Shown: piece by piece, positions 1 through 11,324 of the stretch
Layout of the letters: every line of letters starts with the position of its first letter
How positions within the stretch are numbered: the stretch's first letter is position 1
Assembly (NCBI RefSeq): GCF_037042905.1
Contig: NC_087252.1
Span: forward strand, 29,699,994-29,763,993
Length of the DNA stretch: 64,000 nucleotides
DNA from: Lytechinus pictus
Lineage: Eukaryota > Echinodermata > Echinoidea > Temnopleuroida > Toxopneustidae
Direction of reading: 5' to 3'
Translations under genes and position numbers: made by a program
Notes under the pieces: generated by a model
Database searches by the model: none
Seen by the model: only the letters and a program-made list of their open reading frames with translations
Told to the model about the DNA's origin: nothing

Positions 1-89
1 AAAAAATATTTGCAATCAATTGCACATTTCAGATGCAAATTTTCAAGTGATAGATCAATTTCAATTAAATCAAATCACTTTGTAATTGA

Positions 90-915
90 AGAGTTTGTGT
101 GCAAAAGCTAGGGTTAGGTCCACTTTGGACCATTCCGAGAAAAATCCCCTTTTTTTTAATTCTCATTTATTGCAATATTCATATGAGAAACTATATTGTC
201 ATGATGTTCTACCCTATCACGCGAACATAAAACTGGGTATAAAAGAAATCTACCTGTCTTCAATTCTTTTTATATATTTTTTTTCAAAAATTATCATTGT
301 GGACCAAACCCCTTTTGCAAGCAAACTGAAATGAATCCGATTTTTTTTAAATAAAAAAGTGATTTTACTTCGCCACTTTCTATCACGTTTTAATGTAAAT
401 TTCAAATTTTCTTTGGTATCATCAGAGCGACTAAGAATCTATAGGGAGACAGAAAAGAATAAAATTTATGAAAAATTGATCTCACCCCTTTTGATAAATA
501 AGCTCTTCAGGAGAGTTTGGTTGCAAACGGGAGGTCCACTCCAAGAAAATCATTTTTTTTAAAATTCCATATTGCAATATTCTTATGCAAAACTAAATTT
601 TCACCGTACCATGTGAACATAAAATTGGGTAAAAAAAAAATATACCATTCTTCATATTTTTCTTTAAATATTCTTTTCCAAAAATAAATCTTTGTGGACC
701 TAACCCACTTTGCAACCAAACTAAAAAGGGCCTAACCCCTCTTGAAAAAAAGGTGATTTTTCTTTGCCATTTTTGTTCACTTTTTAATGAGAATTTCAAC
801 TAAGTTTTCTTTGGTATCATCTTATAGAGCTACTAAAAGTCTTTACATTGAGACCAAAAAAAAAAAATCAAATTTGATGAAAAATGGCCCTAGCCCCTTT
901 TGCAACTGAGCTCTT
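90..915. repeat. Tandem repeat, two units of about 400 bp
   Basis: Two imperfect direct copies (about 90-500 and 505-915) share blocks in the same order. An AATATTCATATGAGAAACT-like block at 174 recurs at about 576, and TTCTTTGGTATCATC at 409 recurs at about 806. Short ORFs here are not conserved between units, so I read it as noncoding. Confidence 0.7.
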
Positions 916-1289
916 CAATTGCTGGTGCAAGAAGCAGTATCAACTGCAAATTTGCAATGACAATGAAATGCCTGACTTTCAATTGATGTTTTCCGATAAA
1001 ATTGACTTACGACCAATATTGCAAGTTTCTTGCAAAAACCTCGAGTCGCACTTAAATTCTAGTTGCGTGCGGTAAAGGGGACGTGCGGTTGCCATCAATA
1101 ACCTAATGCGTTAATTGAATAACAAAATAAAGCATGGCCCTAAGTCACACTTCATTCCTTGTGAAACGCCAAGACATATTATCGTGTGCAAAGTTCAGTT
1201 GATTAGACCTCTACCCTCAAACAGGTCCACGACCAAGAAAAACATGTGATGGGAGAAAAATACATTTAAATATATGTATAACGAAATCA
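916..1289. other. Unannotated stretch
   Basis: AT-rich sequence upstream of the first MITE. I see no gene, RNA or repeat that I can name here. Confidence 0.5.
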
Positions 1290-1560
1290 GGACCCATGCA
1301 GTCTTACAAAGAGTTTCGATTGATTCAATCAAACACAACTATGGACAACCAGTAACGTCAACATCTAAAATGCAAATTTGTTCAAAATAGTTTCTAGATA
1401 AGATAATCATACATTCATCGTCCTCTTAAAGATTATGTGTGATTCTTTTTGTTCACTAAAGCGATTGTGCTAATTTCAAGTCGAGAATATATGGTATGGA
1501 TGAATTTCCATGCAGTTGAGATTGATTGGATCAATCTTAACTGTTTGTAAGACGGGGCTC
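1290..1560. mobile_element. MITE family A, copy 1
   Basis: Inverted ends: GTCTTACAAAGAGTT-like sequence on the left and a CTGTTTGTAAGACGGGG-like sequence on the right. The inner GATTGATTCAATC / GATTGGATCAATC blocks are also inverted. The same layout recurs at 3113-3399, so this is a non-autonomous DNA-transposon family. No ORF. Confidence 0.65.
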
Positions 1561-1832
1561 AGATAGCTCTTTCGCCCAATATATCGGGTACCCTCATTAA
1601 TTTGGCTCAGTACGCCACTGAGCTAATAGACTACTAGTAATAGTAATATCAACGCCAGTATTACGACTCTTGTGTGTGTTTACAGGAACACTAGTGTGTG
1701 TATACGTGTTATAGCGCCAGCTTGTGGCAGTTGACGTGTTGACGATAATGACTTTGTGAACAATTATTAATCTACCTCTTTTGCAGCGCCGTGTCAATTA
1801 AATCATGATGTTCTGATAATAAATGGTGGGAA
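1561..1832. other. Unannotated stretch
   Basis: Between two MITEs. I see no gene or repeat that I recognise here. Confidence 0.5.
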
Positions 1833-2310
1833 CTTAAAGGGGAAGTTCACCCTGAAGAAAATGTTGTTGTAAAAATAGCAGAAAAAATAATAAAACATAT
1901 TGGTGAAGGTGTAAGGAATATCCATTAAAGATTAAAAAAGATATTATGTTTACTTTCGGATTTGTGACGTTATAAACAAGCAGCTACACCATAATTATTT
2001 AATATAAAATGCATGTATTTCCACTTTTAAAGATTGGGGATGACTTACTTTTGCTTTCTTTTAAGAAACGGGTGTGAAATGATTTGTTTATTGCTATATT
2101 AAAGGTAGGCCTACAGTAAAAACCATTTTAAATTTGCTGAGAATTTTTTTTACCATTATGTAGGAAAGCTGCTCGCATATGATGTCACAAATCAAACAAT
2201 GTAAATTCTAGCAACTTTATTCCTTGATGGATTTTTCCTCAAACCTTCGGCAATATTTTTTGCTGCTATTTTTACAATAAACTTTTGTCAGGGTGAACTT
2301 CCCCCTTAAT
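1833..2310. mobile_element. MITE family B, copy 1
   Basis: Ends match in inverted orientation: a TTAAAGGGGAAGTTCACCCTG-type left end and a CAGGGTGAACTTCCCCCTTAA-type right end. The interior is AT-rich and noncoding. Related copies lie at 28602-29076 and, rearranged, at 62331-63090. It sits just upstream of sulfotransferase-like copy 1, and the counterpart sits upstream of copy 2, so it was probably present before the tandem duplication. Confidence 0.75.
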
Positions 2311-2566
2311 AAACAATTGTGATCGCAGTGTCGTTTCCTACTGTCGCTAGGTAAACAATGACGGGAACAATGCAGGGTCATGGAACATGGTACAACTATT
2401 ATCATTTTATCAACTTGTCTGATCATTGTGATCGGTAAACAGCATGACAATATTGGTGTGAAATTGGGATTGCAGTCACAGAACATTAATCTATTCCCCC
2501 CACACAGTGATATCTAAAGCGTATTAAGTGGTACAAATTTACTGGGAGAGTTTTGTCTTTTCAATC

Positions 2567-2832
2567 ATGGCTGACAGACAGCAGGTGAAAGTTGCACTTT
2601 GGTGCATTCCAAGGTCTAGATCTACAGTCCTCACCAAGTGCCTTTCAGCTATAGAAGATATTGACATATATTTCGAATTGTACTCCGTAGCGGCATTGGT
2701 CGGTGGCTGTTTTGAGACGGCAACTGGTCGCAAACTTCCCCTGAAGCTTGATGGGAATGAAACCGCCTATGAGGAGGCCAAAGACGTTTGGTTCAAGACA
2801 ACCAACATGAAGATATATCCACGAAGAGTATC
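2567..2832 (+). CDS. Sulfotransferase-like P-loop protein, copy 1, exon 1
   Basis: First coding exon. The chosen ATG sits in ATCATGG and is the start shared with copy 2; an in-frame ATG at 2528 would only add a tail absent from copy 2. Early in the protein, WCIPRSRSTVLTKCL fits the 5'-phosphosulfate-binding P-loop of sulfotransferase-family proteins, including those labelled branched-chain-amino-acid aminotransferase-like. The exon ends at a GTGAGT donor (2833) after 88 codons plus 2 bases. That phase joins exactly to the acceptor at 58703, giving an intron of about 55.9 kb filled with nested transposons. Enzymatic activity and substrate cannot be read from the sequence; PAPS-dependent sulfotransfer is a family-level guess. 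The exon itself is intact, but its partner exon has a frameshift. Confidence 0.8.
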
Positions 2833-2965
2833 GTGAGTATAATCATTATGTATAATAAACCCCATCCTTTATAAATTATCGGTATTATGGGCAGAGCAGC
2901 GCCTCGACGCTGCTTGACCCATAATGGTTCAGCCCTTCCGTTAAATATGTTAAAGAACAAGACGT

Positions 2966-3420
2966 CCACCCTAACCAAAGTTGGTTTGAATAAAAATATA
3001 AAAATCAAACAAGAATCACACTGTAAATTTCATGAAATCGGATGGAAAATAAGAAAGTTATAACATTCTAAAGTCGTGCCTAATTTCACGTAATAATTAT
3101 ATTAACATCCTGGGACCCGTCTTACAAAGAGTTAAAATTGATCCAAATCAATCGTAACTCTATATGTAAGTCCATCAGTTTCATAATTTTTTTCTACAGG
3201 AAATTTTCAAAATGTCCTTTGTAAACATAAAAGAACACACCAAATTGACAAGAAATCAATGAATTTATGGATATACATTCATATGTATATTTTTTTTAAA
3301 CAAAAATGTATTTTATATATTAACTTTGCTGGCTTTCCATACATGCCATAGTTGCGATTGATCGGATCAATCACATCACAACTCTTAGTAAGACGGGCCC
3401 CTGATCTGTATGCAAATGAG
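2966..3420. mobile_element. MITE family C fragment with a nested MITE A
   Basis: The segment starting ACGTCCACCCTAACC, with blocks such as AAGAAAGTTATAACATT, resembles the elements at 24240-24770 and 63745-64000. It is interrupted at 3112 by a MITE A copy, and the flanking sequence resumes at 3400 with CCTG. Noncoding and inside the sulfotransferase intron. Confidence 0.6.
3113..3399. mobile_element. MITE family A, copy 2, with 4-bp TSD
   Basis: Inverted ends GGACCCGTCTTAC / GTAAGACGGGCC. CCTG is duplicated on either side (3109-3112 and 3400-3403). The uninterrupted relative at about 24325 reads CATCCTGGCTGGTATGCAAAT, which gives an empty site and supports the insertion boundary. Confidence 0.7.
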
Positions 3421-4000
3421 GGGACTGATGACAGGCGCGGATCCAAGAGGGGGCCGAGCCGCCCCCCCCCCCCATTTTTTGGCCAAAAAAAAAAACAGTT
3501 TTCCCGAAAATCTGAATTTGGAGAGGCATATTTCTCACATTTCCGTCTCCTAGCGCTTTCGATATTAGGCTCGAAAGAAACAGTTAATTCCTCAATACTA
3601 CTGATTTATACCATGTATACGGTTTGTATCCACAATAACAATATCTGAATATCCAGCCGTTCTGCTGTTATAATGCCATCATGCAGTTCCCCATTTATTG
3701 TGTGACCTTGCATGGCTGCATATAGATCAATATATCTGCGTCATTAATCTGTTTAAGTGATTGCACAGCAAAGTTAATGATGCTATTATATCCGTAGTTA
3801 AAAACGTTCTTGGCCATTAATATGGGAAGTAGTACATTATATTTAGTATGAGAGAGAGCCATGCAGGGTTTCATGGTTTCCGCAAAGTTTACATCGAGTG
3901 TTCATGTTCTTACCCCAACGTTTGAGATAATCAGCTGTAGGGAGGGCATTTATTGCAGCACGTGTTCTGAAGCTTAACACCTTCTTTCGTAAAAATCACC
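3404..4000. other. Intronic stretch without a gene
   Basis: Holds a C-run/A-run tract (about 3462-3492) in a degenerate repeat whose translation is not convincing. No splice-bounded coding exon was seen. Confidence 0.5.
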
Positions 4001-4012
4001 CTGTACCAATTC

Positions 4013-5564
4013 CCGGGGGGGGGGGGCACTTCCATTGACGAGTGGCTACCATGCGCGACCACGGGGTCTTGAAAAGCACCCTAAACACGTATATTCCATA
4101 TTCTGAAAATGCACCCCTTAACAAGTATTGGCGTGTGAAACCCTACCCTTAACAAGTATCGGAAACAAATACTATTGGCAAGTATTCCCAGAACTGAGCC
4201 CCTGAACAATTACATCGATGTATTTTCCATATTCTGAAAATGCACCCCTTAACATGTATTGGAAACAAAACGATACTCTAGTCTTAGCAAGTATTCCCTG
4301 AAATGAACCCCTAAACAAGTACAGAGATATTTCATTGTTATGTCACGCGTCCGTCGGTCGTCGGTTTTACCTTTAGACACCATTATATCCCTCTTATGAA
4401 TATTCATGAGTATTCTAGATAAACGGTTGGTCAATTCGTGATCATGTGACAAAGTATAATTTCAATAGGAAAACACATCGCTGCAATTTTAATTAGCTCC
4501 GTATAGTTTTCTTGTAGCTCCGTATATTTTTCGATATACTTTCATGGGCATAACTGCGCATGCTCATGCTCGATATTTTCTCTCAACTTTGAATTGCGCA
4601 TGCTCCCTGACTTGACCCATACCGCGTCCGGTATATCGATCATCCGCAAAAAGTAAATAAAGTAAAATACAAGCTCTCACCCAAATTACCGTGCCGACAA
4701 TCTGAAAAACAGTGTGGAATTGGGTCTAACTTTGATTACAATGCAGAAAATATAATTCCGACGGCCATTCATACATGATCCTTAAATATGGAATAAACAT
4801 ACATAACAAGGTGAGTCAAGATCCGATATTAGTTTTTAACGTTAGAGCATATACATTTTAACTGCGCGTACCGGTATTTATTTTGAGTGCCACTCTATCT
4901 GCGGCAACGCAGCGCAACGGACCTCTCATTGCAGTCGGGTAGAAGCCGCGCGCAGCCTACCCATGAACTGTCTAGCAAATTTTATAGCTCGACAGTACAG
5001 CTAGAGTAGGACTAGGTCCGGCAACGTTAGATTTGTTCGAGATTGGTTAAAAATCAGCAAGGACTGGAGGGATATAAAACAAATATATCAGGCGTTTCTT
5101 TCGAAAGCATAGTGGGAAATATTAATCCTCGGTTGGACTGGCAATGTAACTATTTTTCCCTCGGGGCTTCGCCCCTCGGGAAAAATAGTAATTGCCAGTC
5201 CAACCTCGGATAAATAATTCCCACTATACTTTCTCAAAGCCTGATATATTTGTATATTATTTTGGTTTAGTACGGCCCCACCTTCCACACCTCGCGCAAA
5301 TCGGACTATAAACACGTAGTGTTGGGGCAAAAAGGACATCCTTTATAAAACATTTTGATTTTGTTTTATCATTTCCGCATATTTGACCCTAAACACGTAT
5401 ATTTTTCCGAGCGAAATAGATACCCTGTTTTCAATATTTTTGTGTTTTTGACACCCTTATCACGTTACGTACGTAACGTGCCCTATCTTGAAAAAGACAT
5501 CCTTTTTACGTGCTTTTTGGTCGCGCATGGTATCCGCTCGTCAATGTAAGTGCCCCTCCCCCCC
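4013..5564. mobile_element. 1.55-kb DNA element with G-run termini
   Basis: Inverted ends: a run of G then GCACTTCCATTGACGAG on the left, and the near reverse complement at 5528-5564. CTGTACCAATTC is repeated directly on both sides (4001-4012 and 5565-5576). Inside, short blocks (CACCCCTTAACAAGTATTGG-like) repeat two to three times at 4108-4320. No transposase ORF. A hairpin MITE is nested at 5077-5260. Confidence 0.7.
5077..5260. mobile_element. Hairpin MITE
   Basis: Near-perfect palindrome centred near 5166. The arms run from ATATATCAGGC through CTATTTTTCCCTCGGGG and back. It would fold into a long hairpin. Noncoding; nested in the 4013-5564 element. Confidence 0.7.
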
Positions 5565-5576
5565 CTGTACCAATTC

Positions 5577-7589
5577 AGCTAACTTCAAAAAGTCACCTTG
5601 AAATATAAATGGTTCTACCTTTCGTCTCCAAATTTAGTTTGTTCTTCAAGCAATGATCAGTCAGACCGCAGCTCGCGCGATAATGAGCATATTCACGGAA
5701 ATTTATTCAGCGGCCCTCTAGCGGTCTCCGAAGGAAAACGTGCGATCAATTTGGCTTGATTTTCCCACTGAATTGGAGGGGCTGAAGTTATAGCTCTGTA
5801 CTGGTCGCTAACTTCAGTTTACGTCGAAACGAATTGTGGTAAGTTATTCTCAAGACCTTCATCTACAGTTTGGTATATAATTTTCCATATTTCGACATTT
5901 TCAACCTACCATTTTTACCTCTTTAATTGATGCTTATTTTAGTAATATTTTAACTGCGATTTTGTAGTCGGAATTTCACTTTTGGTTCCTGACTTTGCTA
6001 CATAACCAAATTGTTTCGATCAGGATATTTTACTTTTAGAAAGAAGAAAAGTCACTGTTCAAAATATGTCAGAACCAACTTGACGCAAACTCACCTTATA
6101 TTTTTATTTTAGAGAAAATGATACCCTAAAAATCGAGAAATTTACGTTTTACCCGGAAGTAACCTTCTCGTTCACTCCACGATGGCGCGAAATAATGCCA
6201 AAATTACGTTCGTCGCGGGTTGGTAGAATTTCGCCTTTGGTCCCATACGTTGAAACTTCTGTAATGATGGCAGATGGCTCGCATTATATGTGTCTGTGGA
6301 CGATGGACTTGTTTTTTTTTTTAATTAAGACTCAATCACTCAATATAAACGAAGCTTAATAAGTAGATCCCTTCTAAAGTTTTATTCAATGATTATCAGG
6401 TTTCCGAATTCCATCAAGTTTTTATTATAGATTGAGATATTTCTTGATTTATCATTTTATGTTGAAAATTGTTAACCTTTTTTCTTAATTAGTCGAAGTT
6501 GAGCCCCATGATGATGATGATTTTTGCCCCAGCCCAGGCTGCGGTTAAGAATTAAATGATGATTAGCTCAGACAGTCTACTCTAGAGACTATAAACAGTT
6601 TAAAGTCAAACTAAAAAGTCTGGTACTACCGTACTCAGTAGTATTTATAAACCATTTTGTTCAAATAAAAAAATTGTGGCTGTCACAGACAGTACTTAGA
6701 GTTAGACTTAACTTAGTTAGTCTCTTATTGACGTACATGTAACATAATTCATACTTTGAATGGTTATTTAGTAATTTAGACTATTTCTCTCTTTTTTTGT
6801 CTCTTCTACACACAGATCTGCATACTTGCTGACTCTGGTCTCTGCTTGCTACTTCATTCTCGGAGAGTCCATCATGTACTATAATGGTCAGACCATGATT
6901 TCGACAAAGCCCTTATTTCGTTTGCAAATTTTGGACTGATACAACAGAAAATTTATCTTTATCGATATTGGAAAAAAAAATAGAGCACAGTTTTGGGGAG
7001 GACTAAGAATACTGACTTGGACAGGAATACAGCTTGACAAAAATAAAAATTCACAATTCAAAACCAAAGAACATTTTTAATGTTACTAATAGTGCATTGC
7101 AAGAAACTTTCTACTCAATCACACATTCCAAAATTAAGGGTAAGTCCTTTGATTAAACACAAACATGTAGTTGATTTGCAATTGAAATTGAACATAAGTT
7201 TCTTGCAATGCCCCATAATCATATTTTGTTCTCAAGCAACTCTGTTATATGTTATCTAATGTGCTGAAGGTTAAGTGCCATGTATGTTCACCATCTTTTT
7301 TTTCGAAGGTATAATATATTTGTCCTTTTAAACGGTATTTGAATGTGGTTACGCCTTGTTTTTGTTTTCCACAGTAATTATTGCATATATGAACAGAAGT
7401 GAAATATTTGTTGTGAAGCACTGTATGAATGTTGTGTGATCATGGAGCTATGGTGTGATGGTATTATAATTAATTCATCATTTTTGTTATAAGACTGTAA
7501 ACCTGGTGGATGTGAGGGAGTGGCCTGGATGAAAAGAAAGTGAGCATGTGTCCAATTACGGATTTGCATATGTTTAGACAATTTTGTTC
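5577..7589. other. Intronic stretch without a gene
   Basis: AT-rich sequence. A small inverted repeat (GCATTGCAAGAAAC at about 7093 and its complement at about 7200) is probably another MITE. A block around 5985-6110 resembles 57460-57560 across the composite insertion. No coding exon recognised. Confidence 0.5.
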
Positions 7590-7595
7590 GTGGAT
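7590..7595. repeat. Left 6-bp target-site duplication of element P
   Basis: GTGGAT immediately before the 5'-AG terminus. The same six bases follow the right terminus at 56390-56395. The next bases outside differ, so the boundary is exact. Confidence 0.85.
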
Positions 7596-7615
7596 AGTAG
7601 TTATGGGAGAGACCT

Positions 7616-7800
7616 CATACCAACTTGACCTTTGACCCATGACCTTTGACCTATGCCCTTTGACCGCATGACCTTTGAACCATGACCTTTGACCGCATGA
7701 CCTTTAGCCTGTCAGCCTTTGACCTTTAGTCCGGTCAGCCTTTGACCTTTAGTCCGGTCAGCCTTTGACCTTTAGTCTGGTCAGCCTTTGACCACACGAT
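7616..7800. repeat. Terminal TGACCTTTGACC repeat, left arm of P
   Basis: Runs of GACCTTTGACC with variable spacers (first copy at about 7626), then several CAGCCTTTGACCTTTAG units. The reverse complement lies at 56185-56368. AGGTCA-type half-sites spaced by one base match the DR1 consensus of nuclear receptors; any such binding is inference. Confidence 0.75.
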
Positions 7801-8743
7801 CGACACGATGGGTTGACCCAGACTTCCGGTCAGCCACGACGTCACCATGAAATGGTATTACGACGCAGTTACGCAACCACCGTGATGTCATCCCAGGGAA
7901 TTACCCTTTACCCGGTATTGCACCACCGTGGCGCAATCGTCACGTATAGGATACGATGCACAAAATAGACGTATGATTTCTATACAGTTAAAAAGTGAAA
8001 AGTTATCTTTCTCCGCCTACCAGCAGATATGTCAAGTGCCTCACGGTACACGAATCGATCACCCCATGCACGGCCAACGCGCGTCATTGAACTTGGGATA
8101 TCCTATTGGAAAGCTAGGTGAAAACCGACTCTCTCTCTGCCTCTTATTACAACAATTATTGGTAATCCAACATGTGATTATAATCATGATAATAGTGACA
8201 TCTCAGGCTCTACTCATTCCAGACTTTTCCCCATCAAAACTCTCTGACTTTTTCATACTGTTTTGTTCATATTTCCATACTTTTCATATTAACTGCCCGG
8301 CTCTCTGACTTGCAAAAAGTATACTATATTGAAACCAGTAGATGACTCCTTTAAATCAACTTCATTCATCCGCAGTACAGATGGTGATAACATGAAACAC
8401 TATACAGTCAAGGATGATTATTTTATCATTATTATCATTTATTCTATTCCATTTAATGTAGATAGGTTCAGATATTGTATAAACAACAGATTTTGATACA
8501 AAGGTAAAATAACGTAAGTTATGTTCTCAAATTATGTTGTAATTAAAAACTAATTGTTAACTGTCCATTATTAATATTAAAGTGAAGTTCTCGTTTTTCT
8601 TTTTCTTCGCTTAACTTAATGGATTGTAACACATGTCTATGGATGGCATTCAGAAAATATGAACACAATGAAGTTCTAACTGTCATTTATGTTGAGGGCG
8701 TTTTCTTGGATTATTATTATTCGACAAGCTGATGTCTGTGTCT
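7801..8743. other. Left arm of P, region between terminal repeat and zinc-finger ORF
   Basis: Mirrored at 55238-56180. A 126-codon frame at 7928-8308 (+) begins MAQSSRIGYDAQNRRMIS and has a partly similar partner at 55737-56057 (-). The two diverge in frame after small indels, so coding status is doubtful. The rest is noncoding, AT-rich 3' flank of the zinc-finger ORF. Confidence 0.5.
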
Positions 8744-9439
8744 TTAGTTGTAGACTCCATCTTCACCCTCCGTCTCTTCTCCACCATCGTCATCGTCATC
8801 GTCACCTTGATACTGGAATAAACCATCGAATTGTGAACCATGCCTGGCTAACACTCTCTGTACGGCTTTCCGGAATTCCATGCCATTCTCTAATCTTTCC
8901 GTGAGATCGGACACGATTTCATGATTGATGTCAGCGTCTTCGAGGTACACGTTCTGCTGCAAGAACTGAGAGTAAAGATCGAAAAAGATGCGTTTGACCG
9001 CCCACATTAGTTTCACGTGAGCCTTTGCTTTAGCGTCTTCTTCTTCCATTCCTTCGGAGATGTATTTCTGATATTTTTCGTCTCTCAAGTCCTTGGTGGC
9101 CGTCATGGCTTGCTCTAACCATCCTCGATAAGCGAGGTTGTCTTCAGTTTCTTCCATGTTTGCCGTCATTGACGATTCGTGTCCATCGCTTTCTGATACG
9201 CTCGTTTCGGAATCATCGTTGGATTCTTCAACTCTTTGCATTTGAGAGGGTGGGTCCGAGTCTTCATCTTCACTCGTTTCTTCTCCAGTATCATGCTCAT
9301 TTTGTTCATGCCTCTGCATATCATACTTCCTACTAAAGGTTTTATCGCATCGTGAACAAGCGTAACGGTTGGACATATCCAACGTATTCATGCTGACTCG
9401 ATGATTATTTGTTGGGAAATGAAGAAAATTAACGTTCAA
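8744..9439 (-). CDS. C2H2 zinc-finger acidic protein of element P, intact copy
   Basis: A 231-residue ORF. One C2H2 finger sits near the N-terminus: Cys28 and Cys31, then His44 and His49 (C-x2-C-x12-H-x4-H). An acidic, Ser-rich stretch follows (about 51-95), then a helical-looking middle (EQAMTATKDLRDEKYQKYIS onward) and an Asp/Glu-rich tail. I do not recognise the family beyond the finger. It is likely a DNA-binding protein of the element, since the same gene occurs in the opposite arm. Its 5' end faces the TTACGGAT array, starting only about 45 bases away, so the array may be its promoter region or binding target. The start at 9439 is the first ATG of the open frame; ATG at codon 17 is an alternative. 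Confidence 0.75.
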   Translation of the reverse strand: MNVNFLHFPTNNHRVSMNTLDMSNRYACSRCDKTFSRKYDMQRHEQNEHDTGEETSEDEDSDPPSQMQRVEESNDDSETSVSESDGHESSMTANMEETEDNLAYRGWLEQAMTATKDLRDEKYQKYISEGMEEEDAKAKAHVKLMWAVKRIFFDLYSQFLQQNVYLEDADINHEIVSDLTERLENGMEFRKAVQRVLARHGSQFDGLFQYQGDDDDDDGGEETEGEDGVYN

Positions 9440-9485
9440 CCTTGTAATAATACGTAATCATGAAACGCGCGCGAAGGTATTTCGT

Positions 9486-10228
9486 TTCTTACGGGTTCTT
9501 ACGGATTCTTACAGATTTTTACGGATTCTTACGGATTTTTACGGATTCTTACGGATGTTTACGGATTTTTACGGATTCTTACGGATTTTTACGGATGTTT
9601 ACGGATTCTATTACGGATGTTTACGGATGTTTACGGATTTTTACGGATTCTTACGGATGTTTACGGATTTTTACGGATTCTTACGGATGTTTACGGATTC
9701 TTACGGATGTTTACGGATTCTTACGGATGTTTACGGATTTTTACGGATTCTTACGGATGTTTACGGATTTTTACGGATTCTATTACGGATGTTTACGGAT
9801 TCTTACGGATGTTTACGGATGTTAACGGATTTTTACGGATTCTTACGGATGTTTACAGATTTTTACGGATTCTATTACGGATGTTTACGGATTCTATTAC
9901 GGATTCTTACGGATGTTTACGGATTCTTACGGATGTTTACGGATTTTTACGGATTCTTACGGATGCTTACGGATTTTTACGGATGTTTACGGATTCTATT
10001 ACGGATTCTTACGGATTCTTACGGATGTTTACTGATTCTTACGGATGTTTACGGATTTTTACGGATTCTATTACGGATGTTTACGGATTCTTACGGATGT
10101 TTACGGATTCTTACGGATGTTTACGGATTCTTACGGATGTTTACGGATTCTTACGGATGTTTACGGATTCTTACGGATTTTTAGGGATTCTTACGGATTT
10201 TTACGGATGTTTACGGATTCTTACGGAT
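9486..10228. repeat. TTACGGAT iteron-like array, left
   Basis: Several dozen direct copies of a 10-13-bp unit, TTACGGAT followed by TC, TT or GT, sometimes with TA inserted. Apparent ORFs here (MFTDFYGFLR-like in all + frames) are translations of the repeat. The mirror-image array lies at 10317-11128. Confidence 0.9.
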
Positions 10229-10316
10229 TAATCAATGCTTTCATATAATCTCAAGGAAAATATGTTCATCCACGTTAGAATGACCCATGCAGCATGGGTC
10301 ATTCCAACGTGGAACC
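10229..10316. repeat. Centre of palindrome P
   Basis: Short unique spacer between the two arrays. It holds its own hairpin: CACGTTAGAATGACCCATGC followed by AGCATGGGTCATTCCAACGTG. The element's axis of symmetry lies here. Confidence 0.8.
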
Positions 10317-11128
10317 TTAAGGATCCGTAAAAATCCGTAAGAATCCGTAAACATCCGTAATAGAATCCGTAAACATCCGTAAGAATCCGTAAACATCCGT
10401 AAGAATCCGTAAACATCCGTAATAGAATCCGTAAACATCCGTAATAGAATCCGTAAAAATCCGTAAACATCCGTAAGAATCAGTAAACATCCGTAAGAAT
10501 CCGTAAGAATCCGTAATAGAATCCGTAAACATCCGTAAAAATCCGTAAGCATCCGTAAGAATCCGTAAACATCCGTAAGAATCCGTAAACATCCGTAAAC
10601 ATCCGTAAGAATCCGTAATAGAATCCGTAAACATCCGTAATAGAATCCGTAAAAATCTGTAAACATCCGTAAGAATCCGTAAAAATCCGTTAACATCCGT
10701 AAACATCCGTAAGAATCCGTAAACATCCGTAATAGAATCCGTAAAAATCCGTAAACATCCGTAAGAATCCGTAAACATCCGTAAGAATCCGTAAACATCC
10801 GTAATAGAATCCATAAACATCCGTAATAGAATCCGTAAAAATCCGTAAGAATCCGTAAAAATCCGTAAACATCCGTAAGAATCCGTAAACATCCGTAAGA
10901 ATCCGTAAACATCCGTAAGAATCCGTAAAAATCCGTAAACATCCGTAAGAATCCGTAAAAATCCGTAAACATCCGTAATAGAATCCGTAAACATCCGTAA
11001 AAATCCGTAAGCATCCGTAAGAATCCGTAAAAATCCGTAAACATCCGTAAGAATCCGTAAAAATCCGTAAGAATCCGTAAAAATCTGTAAGAATCCGTAA
11101 GAACCCGTAAGAAACGAAATACCTTCGC
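10317..11128. repeat. ATCCGTAA iteron-like array, right
   Basis: Inverted counterpart of 9486-10228: tandem ATCCGTAA units with AAC, GA or AA spacers. The order of unit variants largely mirrors the left array, indicating duplication of a whole arm rather than independent expansion. Confidence 0.9.
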
Positions 11129-11159
11129 GCGCGTTTCATGATTACATATTATTACAAGG

Positions 11160-11313
11160 TTGAACGTTAATTTTCTTCATTTCCCAACAAATAATCATCG
11201 AGTCAGCATGAATACGTTGGATATGTCCAACCGTTACGCTTGTTCGCAGTGCGATAAAACCTTTAGTAGGAAGTATGATATGCAGAGGCATGAACAAAAT
11301 GAGCATGATACTG
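11160..11313 (+). pseudogene. Zinc-finger ORF of P, right-arm copy, 5' part
   Basis: Encodes the same first 51 or so residues as the intact left-arm protein, including the C2H2 finger (one Arg to Gln change after the first Cys). Coding stops making sense at 11314, where element E1 begins. The remainder continues at 54690. Confidence 0.85.
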
Positions 11314-11324
11314 CCCTTGTAAAA

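Noticed and set aside
9486..11128. CRISPR-like array
   Set aside because: Units are 10-13 bp with no unique spacers of regular length, and the setting is eukaryotic.
9460..11139. Large ORFs of 67-267 codons (MFTDFYGFLRM-type) on both strands
   Set aside because: They are translations of the TTACGGAT array; all frames give similar low-complexity peptides.
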